Under the pieces are notes generated by a model. That model was not told the origin of the DNA and did no database searches. It saw only the letters and a list, made by a program, of their open reading frames with translations. From Phycomyces blakesleeanus NRRL 1555(-) (taxonomy: Eukaryota > Mucoromycota > Mucoromycetes > Mucorales > Phycomycetaceae), in assembly GCF_001638985.1 (NCBI RefSeq), contig NW_017265157.1:310001-374000 (forward strand): a stretch of DNA of 64,000 bases, read 5' to 3'. The translations under genes and the position numbers were made by a program. Shown one piece after another: positions 46,017 through 59,774 of this stretch. The number at the start of each line of letters is the position of its first letter. The first letter of the stretch is position 1.

Positions 46017-48831
46017 GATGAGGAAAAAGAACACTGGTATATCTCAGCAAGCTTTTTTTTTCTATTTTATTTTATTTATTTTATTTTATCTATTTTATTT
46101 TTTACTTTGTATTTTATTTGCGAAAACCCTTGTTTGGACTGCAGTGTAACTGATGGGTTTGGATCAAGCCTTGTTAGACGCTTACACAGTAAAGTCTAAA
46201 TCTGGCCAGAAACATAAGAAATTTCAGCTCGGAATCCAAAATGAAACACATAGTAATTAATGACTTTACTAGTAGCCTTTTAATCAGCTTGTTTATGCAG
46301 TATAGCAATATATATATATATATATATATATATTCAGGAAAAGTTATGTGAGGTCAATTACGACTTTAATTTATATCTAATGATGTATCATGTAGATAAA
46401 CGAAAAATTCGGATGTTTCCTAGGTTACTGTGGTAGGCCTTTATTTGTGTGTGTATATCATATAATATTAATTAAACAATGTTGATTTCCAGGCACTCTA
46501 ACCCATTGTGCTAGAAGGTGTCAAAAAAGCAAAAATAAATAAATTATACTTACCATATATATTATACAGAGGCTATTTAGATAGATAAAATCATTTTACG
46601 TAGCATAGGCACCATAAATAACAAAATAGATATCAGATCTAATCAAATATAGGCTATGGAAAGAAGCATATTTAAAGAAGTACGTTCGACGATTATTGCC
46701 TTTTATGGTTATAGATAGTGTAACTTCCGTATTTAAATCTATTCGAATCACTAGACTTCTATACGTATCTTTGTATACCGTGCTTCCACTAAAAACTTTC
46801 AAATTGTTCGTTTATTTCCCATACGTCGGTAAATATTTTTCACATACACACAAATACGAATCTGTAAAGTTAATTAGAGAAACTGTCTAAAAATATGGGC
46901 GAAATAAGAAAACATCATGTGTATAATATTTTGTTTATTCTAAAGCAGCTCAACATTGGCTTGATATTGTTTGGCTCTTTACGGGTAAGTATTCAGAGAC
47001 TTGTCATCTTGGTTAGATATTTTTTATTACCCGCTATGTCAAATGTTTTTTTTTCAGTTTTTTTTTGTGGCATCTTAAACGGTTTTTTAAAGTTTGAATA
47101 AACTGATATAGCATGCAAAGGTACTTGAACAGAGTTGGGTATGTTATACTTGACTTATAACACACAAGAGGCATCGATAATTTGTGAGTTTTCTTCTTCT
47201 TCTCAACTGCGTAAAAAGTCTTGGGATTAACTTTTCAGTGACATTCTATCTTCTGGAAATATACGGTTATTTATTCTGGTGAGCATTGTACCATTGTCCC
47301 CTGTTGGTGCTGTGGGCTTTGAAGTATATTATTACTATTACTAAAATTACTGCATTATCGAATTTTGATGCTTTTGGTCAAAGTTTTTTAATTTTGCTTG
47401 CAATGTCAGAAGACAAGCCCAATTATTTATCTTCATCTTTGTCATATTCCCCGTATTAGTGGTCATTCTGAAGTCTAAACTCCTGGATTTAAATTCATGT
47501 GCCCATTTTCCACAGGAAAATGAGCAAACAGATATATATCCAATACTTTTCTATGAGGCGTACACATAACATCTTGGATTCCTCTTCTATTAAAAAAGAA
47601 TCTGGCATTCTCGTTAATATTGGTAGTACTTCTTCCAGTCTTGCGTAACATAAAATTATTGAAATAATTTTACTTTTATGCCACTGGTTGGTTTTTTTTA
47701 GATAACTGGCCTGCCATCTAACATTAATTCCTGTCATAATTGATTTGCACAATATTCTTGCTTGCAAAAGTTATGAGATATTGTGGCAAAGGGATGTCAA
47801 TGTTACCAATAGCGTCTATAGAGTTGAGAAAAAAAAAACAATTGGCAGTGAACTTTGCCCTAATTTATTTTAAAGATCTACACAGTGCCCTACAAACACA
47901 TATAACTTATCTGTTATTTCATATATCCTTTTAGGACTTGGGCGCTTGTGTGGTTAATGGAAATAGCCACGCCTTTTGATATTATTTACAAATCCTGTAC
48001 ACCCCTATATAGTACTGTGTAGAGAGACCCACAAATGGAAAATTCATTGCGTGATATACTTCCATAAGATAATTTAGATTTATTTTTCTCGAGTGAGAAG
48101 AATAGATATAAAAAAATACTTCTGGTTATATTAAATTTATACATTTCAATTATTCAGTTGAATATGATATCCAATTGAGAGAAGTTAGGTACAAGTAGTG
48201 CTCCAGCAATGACTTATATCTTATATTTTAATTTTAAGGCCGTATTACTTATTCAGTCAATGCTAGATTAATGAATAGAAGAAGAAAAGTAGAAATGTTA
48301 ACAGTCTCAACTCCTTCATCGTGATGTTAAGTATCTATATACTGTATGAAGCAATATATCTTGAAATATTGCTCTAGTTTATTGAGATACAATAAGAGAT
48401 ACTAACCTAGAATAAAATAATTGCAATTATAAATTACAGTATGTATATGTCTATTGAGAGAAGGAGATATTTGGGTAAATCAGTCAATGATCATTGCTAC
48501 TTATGCCATGGATTTGTATAGAAGTATAATACATCATTTAGAGTGCCATTATAGAATACGATAACTTTGATAATCATTAACAGGCTGATCCTTAAACTGG
48601 TTTGCTATTTTGCTTTGTATGTGTACATGGTGTGCTGAACAGTAAGATTTCCAAAGACGCGGATCTTTAATTGTAGGCTGATTTGTGGTGACAGGACCTG
48701 AAAATTTCCATTTAAAAAAAAAGATTAATGTACCATGCTGTACAACAATATCTTTTTCTTACTCTCTTAAAACTACCCTCACGCACCTATTGTCTCTGAA
48801 TAAAAATATATAAAAATAAAATAACTCCAGA
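46017..48831. other. Long intergenic region, AT-rich, no supported gene
   Basis: Contains a TA run (about 46308-46332) and a few open stretches of up to 90 codons on either strand without splice context or family resemblance (for example minus strand 47495-47767). Probably relic or spacer. The final 100 bp should include the promoter of the next gene. Confidence 0.45.
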
Positions 48832-50579
48832 ATGGTCACTCCAAACAGAGCGTCTCTCTTGAGAAAGGGTTTATATACACCAACGACACCTACCAGTCTT
48901 CCTTTAGGGAAGACGTATAATGAAGATTCTCCATTTTATCATGATCATGCAATGTCATTCACACCATTGAGTCAAAATCGAGATCACACTCAAGCGATAA
49001 GACATACGAGAATGAGGAACAAGGTATGTTTTAGATAGACTACTATCGAACGCAACTAACATATATATGTTGGGTACACCAGACTCAAATGCCTTTCACT
49101 AAAGATTGTCTACCAGTTCAGGGTACAACAACCAATGAGAGTAGGATATTATATTTTAATATATGCTGTCATGGAATATTATCTATCTAAAGCTTAACTT
49201 GTAGGTCTCTTTGAATCCCCAAAACATCGCAATAATTCACATGGATATAGCAGAAATCAAATAATATTTTCACCAGCCTACAGCCATATATCAACCCCAG
49301 ATGCGCTTCATTCTGACCGTACTTATGACACCAGTCTACTTTCACCAAATAGAACCCCTACAAATGCAGAGCAGTTAGAGGAATGTACGACACCTCGATT
49401 AAATTATCGATATAACCGTACCGACCTTATCAGTCGATTGATAGACGAAGACATTCGACTAGAAAGAATAGAAAAAAATATACAAGCAATTGGAGAAATG
49501 GTATTTACAAGATTTTTTTTTTGGAAAAAAAAGACTTTATTTAATACTAAATACAATTATATATTGTCTTCCTTAGGCATCAAGTATCTCCAGAGAATCA
49601 CATAAAGCAATATCAGTCTTCAAGTGTATCCGGTCTTCACCAATCGACAAAGACATTTTGGAAAACCATAGAGATATTTCATTACCTGACCCTTTCCTGT
49701 CTCGACCATTCTTGAATAATCAAACTCCAATTTTAGAAAATACTCCTGAAATACGGACAATGAGAAGTATTACAATCAAAGACTCGACGAACAAAGCATC
49801 AAGCTCATATGAACATGTGAATATTTCTTTGTAGTCATGTTTGGCTCATTCATATACAACCCATTAATAATGGCATTTACCTTTATATATATAGATAAAT
49901 AATCAAAACAAAGAGGAAACATCTGCGGAATCCGTAGCTCTACAAAGGTAAGTTTGCGTAGATACATGTTTTGCACTGTTATAATTATTGTTTGTATAAT
50001 TAATCAATGCTGCTTTGATAAACATGTTTATTTATTAGAACAAAAGTAAATAATATCTATATCAATGATTTATTGTCTCAGCAATTAGCAAATCGAGGGT
50101 CTATTAACCACACACCTCTCATAAATCATTTGTACGCCAAAATTACATCCCAGAAGAATTATGTCCATCAGCCATCATCTGAGGAATATAACCTATCAGC
50201 ACAGAACGAGAATCAACACCACCGCAAGTATGCGTTAAAAAGGAATTCCAGAGCAAGACACAATAGGCCTACTCCATATGCACGACAGACCAGAAAAGAA
50301 AATTATGAAGAATCAGGTCATATACGCACACTGAAAGAAGAGTTGGATTTGGCTCAAGAAAAAGATAATAAGATCAGGCTAGAAAAACAGTATCGAGACA
50401 TCAAGAACAAATGTTTCTCTTTGGAAGAAAAAGAATTTGGTCAATATAAACTTGACGAAGAAGACCCTATACTAGTTGACTTATTAAGCACAGATATAAT
50501 TTGGAAAGATAATATTGGCCATATTTCGGGCGATGAATGGACATTCGCTGGAAAACATTATCTACTCCATGAAAAATAA
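48832..50579 (+). CDS. Unknown serine- and asparagine-rich protein with coiled coils
   Basis: Six exons (48832-49023, 49083-49140, 49205-49500, 49577-49816, 49895-49947, 50039-50579) join to 459 residues with consistent GT-AG boundaries, so the gene is probably real. I do not recognise the family. Visible parts: a polar N-terminus rich in S/T-P dipeptides (YTPTTPTSLP, LLSPNRTPTN, possible CDK sites), a heptad-like stretch SRLIDEDIRLERIEKNIQAI, a basic region (KRNSRARHNRPTPYARQTRK), a long helix LKEELDLAQEKDNKIRLEKQ, and an acidic/aromatic end (ISGDEWTFAGKHYLLHEK). This make-up suits a cytoskeletal, spindle or chromatin-associated scaffold, but that is only an impression. Confidence 0.7.
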
Positions 50580-51869
50580 TACATGGACTCGAGTTCTACC
50601 TTCTACACTTATTAAGCCTAAATAACAATAACAGAAACAATAATAATCTGTGGGAAACGATGTATATCACTTAATCTTCTAATACTACTAATAAATAACC
50701 TACCTCTTTCTCAAAGTTGGTAACACTATTGATATAGAATATGCTTACCATCTAACTATATTGTGACCAGACATTTATTGTTATTATCACAAGTCATTTA
50801 AGTGTTCTTTAAACCAGGCCAAAAAAAGAGCTGTGTTGTGTGGCTATTTGAATTAGATATTGGCAATAACTGGCCATTTCAATGTTAGCTTATATATGTA
50901 TACATAAATGTTTTTATTTCATTTTCTTGAGGAATAATTTAGCATTTTTCTATCGGAGTGTGGTAATGCATTAAGCCTACTTGAGTTTTCTTTCGTTACA
51001 ATTTTTTGAGCACCATGAAAAGAGTATGTAATCTCAGCCATGGTTTTTAGATCCCTATGTAATCCTTGGTCCAAATGTTAAGTATTTTCCTCAAGCAAAT
51101 GAGAGCTGTTTTGAGAGGCATTTATAGAAAATGACCCATGATCAAGTTGTATTTATCAAATGAGAATACATTATGCTCATTGAAAATAACTTTCTATTAT
51201 GTACACCTTTTTTTAAAACGCAATATAGCGTAAAACGCATAATATTCGCACCAAGAAGATTCAGCATATTGCTAAATAAACTATTAAAAAATATTTTCAT
51301 TGATTTTCTCTTTTTTCTCCTTTCTTTCTTACATTTAAATCCTTAGATTTGAAACACCTAAAAAGCTGTATCTTCTCTACAAAATGAGACGCACCTTTCA
51401 GTGTTATCTTGTAACCTTTGAGGTGTATTGTGGCTAAGTCAAACTTTGAAACAATTTGGATATTTAATATCCGCATAATCTTATTGTCTAATTTAACACA
51501 AGAATCTTTATAGACACCAAGTTTTTTTATTTTTATTTTACAGTTAAAAAAAAAACATACAAAGCAATAAGCTAATACTTAGAATTATTAATATTTTTGC
51601 TGCCTATATATTAGAGTATATTTAGTACAAGACTATTAATGTCTGGTATTAAACATCTCAGTCTTTTATGACCTTAACCTCGAGAGTTTGAGGTTTTTTT
51701 ATCTGTGTGTGTGCGTGTATATGTTTGCCTCCAGATAAGCGTGACCGTCAATTACGGGGATTAAAATATCGACATACCTGCCTAAAGCGTAACAGAGAAA
51801 GAAAAAAGTTTTTTTTTGACAAGCGAACTTTGAGTTACAGGTTGCATCCATACCACATTTTAATTCAAC
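50580..51869. other. Intergenic, AT-rich, no gene seen
   Basis: 3' flank of the unknown coiled-coil gene and 5' region of the Tsr1 gene. No repeat or frame stands out. Confidence 0.5.
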
Positions 51870-54800
51870 ATGGTAGAGCATCGTCATCGCCCCGGATCGA
51901 TGCACCAATCGAACAAGCCGTTCAAGTCACGGCACTCGACCAAGAGCGCTCTCCGCGAGGTGAGCAAGGGAAAGGTGAACCGGACACCTGTCAAGCAAGC
52001 GGCTTCCAAGATCGTCTCAAAAGTCGATCGTCGCAATGCTGCTCGAACAATCCAACAGACCAAGCGAGAGGAGATCACCCGAGTCAATCGTCTGTTCGAA
52101 GGCCGTCATGGTGCTCCCAAGATTGTCCCTGTTCTTCCTCTTTGCCCCGACAGCGACATTGAAGGAGCCATTAGTGCTTTGTACAAGTCGCTCGGTCAGA
52201 CTGCCTCTCCTATGGTGGGAAAGGAGCCTTCAGTATTGGATGTTGAGCGTTTCAAGCAAAAGATTCAGTTTGTTCCTCTCCGCCGCAACTTTATTGATGT
52301 TTTGGATGCCTTTAAGGTCGCTGATTTCGCCATTATTCTTATGTCTGCTGAAGTAGAGGTTGACAAGTTTGGTATCAACTGTCTTTTGGGTATCCTCAAT
52401 CAAGGATTGGTTAACATTGTTCCTGTTGTCCAGGTAGGCTAACCTTATTTCTCCGTGTATAAATATATTAAGATAAATGAAGAAAGAGATTTTTTTACTC
52501 ATTAATTTATTTTGTATGATATTTGTTCTTTAAAAAGCATATTGAAGCCTCAGCACCTAAGCTTCGTACCAACATCAAAAAATCTCTTTTGACCTTCACA
52601 CGCCAATTTTTCCCTGAGGAAGAACACCTATACACCCTCGATACCGACAATGATTCTTTGAACGTCATTCGTTATCTTACTTCTCAACGCCCCAAGCCAT
52701 TGACTTGGCGTGATCTTCACCCTTATATGCTTGCTGATGATGTTCAGTTCGAACCTACTTCAGAGGTAAAAATAATAACAATAATAATAACAAAAGCAAC
52801 ATAAAAAGATGAAGTTTTTTTTTGGTTTCCATTGTTATTATTACCATATTTTCTGTCGTACAATCGAACTATTGGCTAATTTTTGTAATTATTGTGGCAG
52901 GACAAGGGTATGCTCAAGGTTACTGGCTTTGCCCGTGGAAACCCCTTTAACGCCAACCGTCTTGTCCATCTCCAAAACTTTGGCGACTTCCAATTGCAGC
53001 AAGTGAGTATCAAGTAAAACCATTTACATATGAGAAAGGAAGAAGAAAGGAGGGTCATGTATTTATTAATAAATGGTCGTGTGTGTATTTTAGATTACCA
53101 CCTCACCTTTAGCTGCAAGAGAACATGAGATGCAGGCTGACCCTAAGGTTGTCGATACCCCCAACCCTGCCGAACAAGACGATTTGGTAGCCGAGAATGA
53201 ACCTGATTTCATGGATAACGAACAGACATGGCCCACTGAAGAGGAATTGGCAGAGGCTGATGGTAATTTATTACTATTATTGTTATTAATATTATTTGAC
53301 AGTAGAAACTCCAAACCCAAAGTAAACTTATCGTTCTTTACCTTTTTTTTTTGCAGAACGTGTTCGCGCTTTGGGTCGTGGTATTGATGGTGAAAAGACT
53401 AAGAAGAGAGTTCCCAAGGGTACCTCTGCTTACCAGGCTGCCTGGATCCCTGACGATGAGAACGAAGACTACTCTGACTATGATGATGAAGAAGAAGGCC
53501 AAGATATGGAGATGGATGACGGAGACGACGTTGAATCTGTCGGTGGTGGTGCCTTTGACGAAAACGAAGATTACGAAGATATCGAATTGGAGGAGAAGAA
53601 GGCCGAGGATGATGAACTTGATATGGAAGAAGAAGAAAGACAGTACGCAGAGTACTTGAAAAACCGCCAGGAAGAGTTCAAGGATCACTCTGAATTCCCT
53701 GACGAGATCGATACTCCTGCTCACCTCCCCGCACGTGAGAGATTTGCCCGTTACCGCGGCCTCCAGTCTTTCCGTACTTCTCCCTGGGATCCTTATGAGA
53801 ACCTTCCCATGGATTATGCTCGTATTTTCCAATTCGAGAACTACGCCAGAACCAAGTCTAGAGTTGTTAGCCAGGCTATTGTCGGTAATGTCAAGCCCGG
53901 AACCCGCATCACACTCTGGATCAAGGATGTTCCCAGAGGTGCTTTCGGTAAGAATTTTAGTATATCCATATTGCTGGCTGATTATTGTTGGTGTGCATAC
54001 TAATATATATCATATGCCTTGTATGGCATATATTTATCTTTCTTTCTTATAGAGGCCTTTGATAAGTCTCGCCCTTATATTGTATTCGGTCTTCTCCAAT
54101 ACGAGCACAAGACTTCTTTGCTCAACATCCAAATCCAGCGTGACAACGCCTATGAGGAGCCCGTGCGATCAAAGGTAATACATAATTTGAAAAAAGGAAG
54201 AAAGTGATTTGGACTGATGTGCATACACAAACACACATGCAGGCACACGGTACTTGGTAAAACTAAGCTCTAACCCATATATATATTTAAAATAGGATCC
54301 TATGGTTATGCATTTGGGCTTCCGGAGGTATTTGGTTCGCCCCATCTACTCACAGAACAGCAACAAGGGTACCAACCATGTTCACAAATACGAGCGTTTC
54401 TTGCGTATGGGCAAGCCTTCTGTAGCCACTGTATATGGCCCTGTTGTATTTGGCAAGGTTCCTTGTATGTTTTACAAGGAGACTGAAGATGTCAATGAGC
54501 CTATTCTTGTGTCTACTGGCATGTTCATGAATACCGATGTCAAGCGTATTGTTGCCAAGCGTATTGTTTTGAGTGGACATCCTTTCAAGGTCAACAAGAA
54601 GTCTGCCGTCGTGCGTTACATGTTCTTTAACCCAGGTAAATACATACACATACCTATACACTTGATCAAAGATGGAAATGTATTAATGACTTGAATATTT
54701 AAAAAAAATATTACAGAGGATGTTCATTGGTTCAAGCCCGTACAGCTGCAGACCAAGTATGGTCGTGTTGGTCACATTCGCGAATCCCTCGGTACCCACG

Positions 54801-54970
54801 GTTATATGAAGTGTATCTTTGATGGACCACTCACACAGCAGGATACTGTGATGATGCCCCTTTACAAACGTATTTATCCCAAATGGAACACAGCCATCTG
54901 GACAGGCGGACTGGATAAGACTATCAAGGAGGCAGGCGAATCAAAGGCTATGGTCATTGATATGGATTAA
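51870..54970 (+). CDS. TSR1: Pre-40S ribosome assembly factor Tsr1
   Basis: Eight exons (51870-52433, 52538-52765, 52901-53002, 53094-53262, 53356-53947, 54053-54174, 54296-54634, 54717-54970) give 789 residues, essentially the length of yeast Tsr1 (788). The start [20 protein letters not shown] is typical. A GTPase-like region without P-loop follows ([40 protein letters not shown]). Then come the AARP2CN domain, an acidic linker ([20 protein letters not shown]) and the conserved C-terminal domain ([55 protein letters not shown]). Tsr1 resembles translational GTPases but is inactive as an enzyme. It binds nucleolar and cytoplasmic pre-40S particles and blocks premature joining. Confidence 0.95.
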
Positions 54971-56498
54971 AACAAAAAACAAAAGGCAAAACAACCAATC
55001 AACCAACCAAAATATATTAACCAAAAAAAAAGAAGGGAGGGAGAAAGGGAGAAAAGGGACATTTTTTACTCATCGCATAATTTACACCATAAAATCTTGT
55101 AAAAATAAAAAAAATATAAAAAACAAATTAAGAAAAAAAAAAGCTCTTTTTGTCTGCCTTTAATTACTACTACAATAAAGGATTGTATAGATAAGAGTGC
55201 AGGCATATATATCAAAGAATTGAGCATGCAATTCTCAAAAATGAAAGCAATTTTATTCGGTTTTTTGATGTACCATTGTTTTTAATGAAAACAAATTTGT
55301 AATTCTAATATACTCTTCAGGGGGCCAGATATTCAACGTTTGCTTTGGATACATATATATGATATTTTACAATAAAAAGAAAGTACCTAAAGACAAAAAA
55401 AGGTATACAAAATATCTTTCATTTTTTTTTTAATAGTATTAAGAATAATGAGTGGGTAAATCTATTTAACTGTCAATGGTTTCTTTATTACTGCGCGGTT
55501 AATTTCAATCTCATAATAGGTGGAATTTAATTCGCTGTCTGATGTTTATATTCTAATATGGTAATTTCTTTGTGAAAACAACAAACTTTAAATTCTCTGA
55601 GCGATTCTTTAATTTGTTTTTTTAGGGCTTCGTCATTCCATTTTGAAATGATTTTATAATTGTGAAGGTAAAATTTTAATTTTATAAAATGACATTTCTA
55701 AACTGACTACTGTCTGCGTCTCAATCAAATAGGATAGCCGACGCTGTTAAATTTGGCGGTAAATAAAGACTAGACAATTGCATTTGTCATTTTTATAATT
55801 GATTTCATTTTGCAAGAAAGAAAAACATGACAAGGGATTAAACAAGTTCGGATCCCAGTGAATTACTCCAAAATTTAATAAGATATACCAATCGCTCTGT
55901 CTACAGCATCATCAGGTAAAGCATAAAAAAAGAAGAAGGAAATCAAGGGCAATAACAAATAGTAATATTATGAGAAATTCAGGGCAAATTCAGGGCATTT
56001 TACCCTGTCAAAATATTCTATATAGTTTCGACAACATTACATTATTTAACACGTCTAAATTAGAGTAATTGCATGTCAATAGCTAAAAGAAGAAAAACAA
56101 ATGATTATCTGCAAAATATATATGTATATATAAAAGTATTATCTTCTTTGATAGCTTCTTAAGCAATAAACGTTGGTTTACACTATAGGAAATGAGTTAC
56201 GATTCTGATGGACATTTTTTTTTTTTTAAAAAAAATACCTATCATATTTTTCAAAATCGCCGTTTGGAATCGCTACTTTTATATATATTTCTCAGTAATG
56301 TAACACAACCAGTTTTTGACAAGCAAAGATTAATGAGTTTTTTAAGTAGTGAGCCCCAGCAAAGTGTGTGCGTGTGCGTGTGCGTGTGCGTGTGTGTACG
56401 TGTGCGTGTGTGTGACGGCTGGTTAAGACATGTTTTTATACCTTTAGCTTCTAATCATACTTCTTCCTCCTTATTATATATATATATAACCCTATCAA
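54971..56498. other. Intergenic, AT-rich, GT-rich microsatellite
   Basis: No gene is seen. A (GTGTGC)n run is at about 56364-56413. TA-rich sequence lies just before the Rim1 start but is too close to the ATG to be a confident TATA box. Confidence 0.5.
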
Positions 56499-57473
56499 AT
56501 GGCTGCCCTTTTCCGCTCTTCAGTTACTGCTACCAAGTTTGCTAGAGTGAGTAATGAATAATAGACTAAGATGAATGTACATACACGTACACGTAAACGT
56601 ATACACAGACGACCAGAAAACTTATTTTTTTTTGTGGTGATTACAACAACAACAACAAAAGTCATTCTCTGTTTCTGCCGCTAGATCTGATCGTGAGTTC
56701 ATTAAACTATGAGAATTGTATATACACATATATATTTATTTGGAAATTTATTTGTGAATAGTCAACAAGATCCAGTTGATTGGTAGAATTGGCGCTGACC
56801 CTACTGTCCATGAGATCAGCGAGAACAGCAAGGTTGTTAACTACACTGTTGCCACCTCAGAGACTCGACCTGACAAGGAGGGTGAGTTGATTTATTATCA
56901 GTATTATCACAACTATTATTAGTTTGGATTTTGTTAAATAATGAGGCTTTACACGTCATATTTATACACCGAGAGTATATATATATATTATATTATATTG
57001 CGTGTGTGATGGTTGCTGGCTGTAGATAATAATTGGTATTTATATGTTCAATAGGTAACTTGATCAAGCGCACCCAATGGCACCGTGTCAGCGCATGGAA
57101 GGGCTCTGACTGGATTGTCGAGAAGGTTAAGAAGGGGTGAGTAAAAGATATAAATATAAATATATAAAGTAAATGAAAGAATAGAGGAAAGATCGAAAAT
57201 AATGGAGAAAGGATAATAATAAACTAATGTTTCTTATTGTAAACTTTAGCGATCTTGTCTACGTTGAGGGTAAATTGCGTTACAGCGATTACACTGACCG
57301 TGAAGGTATCCAGAGAACCAAGGCCGAAATTAACCAAAGTAAGGATAATACAATTGCTTGTATACAAAGATTAAAGAAGCATTGAGCTCTAATTATATGT
57401 GTATTTGTCTATAGCCACACTCAAGGTTCTCACCCAGGGTCGTGGTCATGGAGAAGAGGAGATCGAAGAGTAA
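56499..57473 (+). CDS. RIM1: Mitochondrial single-stranded DNA-binding protein (Rim1/mtSSB)
   Basis: Six exons (56499-56546, 56662-56692, 56762-56881, 57055-57136, 57250-57338, 57415-57473) give 142 residues. The N-terminus MAALFRSSVTATKFARSFSV is a clear mitochondrial presequence with a likely cut near SVSAARSD. The OB fold follows: LNKIQLIGRIGADPTVHEIS, VVNYTVATSE, TQWHRVSAWKGSDWIVEKV (the WHR-V core of bacterial-type SSB), GDLVYVEGKLRYSDYTDREG and TLKVLTQG. The short acidic tail (EEEIEE) mimics the partner-binding tip of SSB. The protein coats single-stranded mtDNA during replication. Confidence 0.95.
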
Positions 57474-58211
57474 AGGAAGAGAGAAAGAAACTCTTTGTTT
57501 TTTATAGCTCTATATACATACATAAATACATACATATGTAAGTATGTATGTATTCTTTTTCTATATAGCAATCTTACTCCCACCAATAATCAAAGAAGGC
57601 TATGTAAACAATGTTATTTTTTTTTTACATATTATTATTATCACCTATTTTTTTTTACAAACGACAGAAAGCTTGCATTGCTTGAATTTTATTTATCTTT
57701 GTATTTTGAAGTGTACAAAATCAATTGGCTTGTTTTGATAAAGCATTTTTGTGTATAGGTTTACTGACATTCTTAATACTAATAAGGTATATATGAGAAA
57801 GATTTTGATAGACTATTTGGTAGTAAGATTATATTCTTTGTAATTGAACAGCACAAATATCTCTCTATACATCTTTTTGTAAATACACTATTTTGTTTTC
57901 TTTTAAGCTTTTCATTCAAATAGATTTACAATTTAATTAATACATGTATATATTGTACAAGCCTTTTCTTTCTTTCTTCTTTCCTTTTACTTTTACTTTT
58001 ACTGGATTTTGCCGCTTTGTGTTGTGAAAGGCTATATGTAAATGTATACATTGTATTATACAAATAAAATTCGTAGCGCAAATCATTTGGAAGCGTCAAA
58101 CATTTACTTGGATACTTAATATAAACCCAAGTATGTATATTATGTATTATAAAACTCCAAAAATGTTTCTGCATGATTGAGACGATGTTATTTTTTTAGA
58201 CGAATGAATTA
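57474..58211. other. Intergenic, AT-rich, no gene seen
   Basis: 3' flank of the Rim1 gene with ATACATAC units just after the stop and several poly-T tracts. No gene is seen. Confidence 0.5.
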
Positions 58212-58759
58212 AGGCGTTCACCTAGTTGTGGTCGACCGGTTTTTATTCGTCAGTCGACCGGTTTTTATTCCCATTTTTAGATATAATTTTATTCCAAAAA
58301 TGGGCATCAAATTCAAGTGCATCCCCTGCAAAAGCCAGTGGATTTGCTAAATCACGCTCCTTTTATAAAAATTTCAACCGACGAGGTATTTGTAAGCTGA
58401 CGAGTCTGTCTACTTTTTTTTTTGTTGAAGTCTTCAACTGCTTGATTATATACATCGTCTGCATCTTTCTCTTATAATTTTTTTTTAGAATTTTCTAATA
58501 AATTAAAGGCTATTTGTACAAAGCTCTACATTCTTTTTGAAGTTGTTGAGTTGATTGATATTGTTGTTATTCATGTTTGTAAACAGATAGAAAGTTAAAG
58601 GCTTACTTTGGGGAAATTTTAGTAGATTGCAAGTACTCTGCGCAACTAACTTCAAATGACTGTCTTTTTCAATTTCAGAAGTTACTATAAACAGTAAAAC
58701 AAAATTAGGGCGGTCGACCGGTTAAAGCCGGTCGACCACAACTATGTGAACGTCTACTG
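58212..58759. mobile_element. MITE-like element with GTCGACCGG-bearing inverted repeats
   Basis: The left end reads AGGCGTTCACCTAGTTGTGG then GTCGACCGG. The right end in complement reads AGACGTTCACATAGTTGTGG then GTCGACCGG, so the two match over about 30 bp. Both ends carry a second inner copy of GTCGACCGG (left near 58253, right near 58713). The right end appears as CAGT followed by this repeat with a TA outside, as for Tc1/mariner ends; the left end lacks the CAGT. The 548-bp interior has no transposase-like frame. Confidence 0.75.
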
Positions 58760-59774
58760 TAATTAAAAAAAAAAGTAGTCCACCAAGAGAAGAAAAAAAA
58801 ATTATTGTGACTCTTTTATTTTTTATCTCCGCTCATCAGGATACAAGTATAAAATGGACCAGGTATTGAATTACAGATATTTTTACAAATCTACTTTTTC
58901 TAAAAACCTGGAATATTATCCGTTTATTCATCTTTTGGCTGTAATACGTAAGTTGAACCAAAAAAACAATTCTTTATTATCATATCATATACAACACTCT
59001 TTGTACATATATATACCTTTCTATTCCTTTCATATAATCATTCCACATAAGAATAAGAAATAAGCAAAGCAATGATGATAATACCAATTATCCTTGAGCA
59101 ATTATTTTGGTCATCTGTTTTGGATGCCGGTTGCGATGTAGCTTTTATAAATGTCATAGTTACACTGAGTTTTGCTTTTCTTTACCTATTTGTGTTATGA
59201 ATAATGAAAGAATAGTCAGAAAAATATTATAAAGAGAATTATGATTTTGTGTTTTTTATGATACACCTTATACTTATACTTTTTATTTTTACAGTTAACG
59301 ACAAAACCAAACATTTTGTGTGCGTGCATTTCAAGTCATTAGATGGATGGATATTTACAGAGTTTTACAGTTTTAAGTAGATTTTTCTAAAAATAAAAAT
59401 AAAATAAAAAAACATTTAAAAAAAATATTGCCCGTTATAAAATTGTGCGTTTTTTTTTCCGTTAATTTTTGTTTTTAAAATTATCTACAATATTGCTGGT
59501 TGTGATTTTTGACTGCAATTTATGAATTTTTTGCATTCAATTCCATGGTTATTCCGTAATTTTTTTTTGTTGCGTGGTGAAAAAAAAAGCAATTCGAACG
59601 TATTTTGCAGAAATCCCTGTTGAGGCTGAAAGTAAAAAAATAATAATACAATGCTAAATAAATCGTTTTTTGTTGTTTGTATTCTTGATTTTAAACTTTG
59701 GTTTTTTGGCTTAAGCTTGAGAACATAACCAAAACATCGCAACAAAAAGTAAAGATTTCTGTGCAGTTAGGCTA
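58760..59774. other. Intergenic, AT-rich, no gene seen
   Basis: Spacer between two MITE-like elements with many A and T tracts. Open stretches of up to 86 codons have no splice context or recognisable family. Confidence 0.45.

Noticed and set aside
47495..47767. Minus-strand frame of 90 codons in the 46-48.8 kb gap
   Set aside because: No splice signals, no family resemblance, and similar stretches occur by chance in AT-rich spacer.
56464..56498. TATATATATATA before the Rim1 start as a TATA box
   Set aside because: It ends about ten bases before the ATG, leaving no room for a transcript leader; similar TA runs occur throughout the window.
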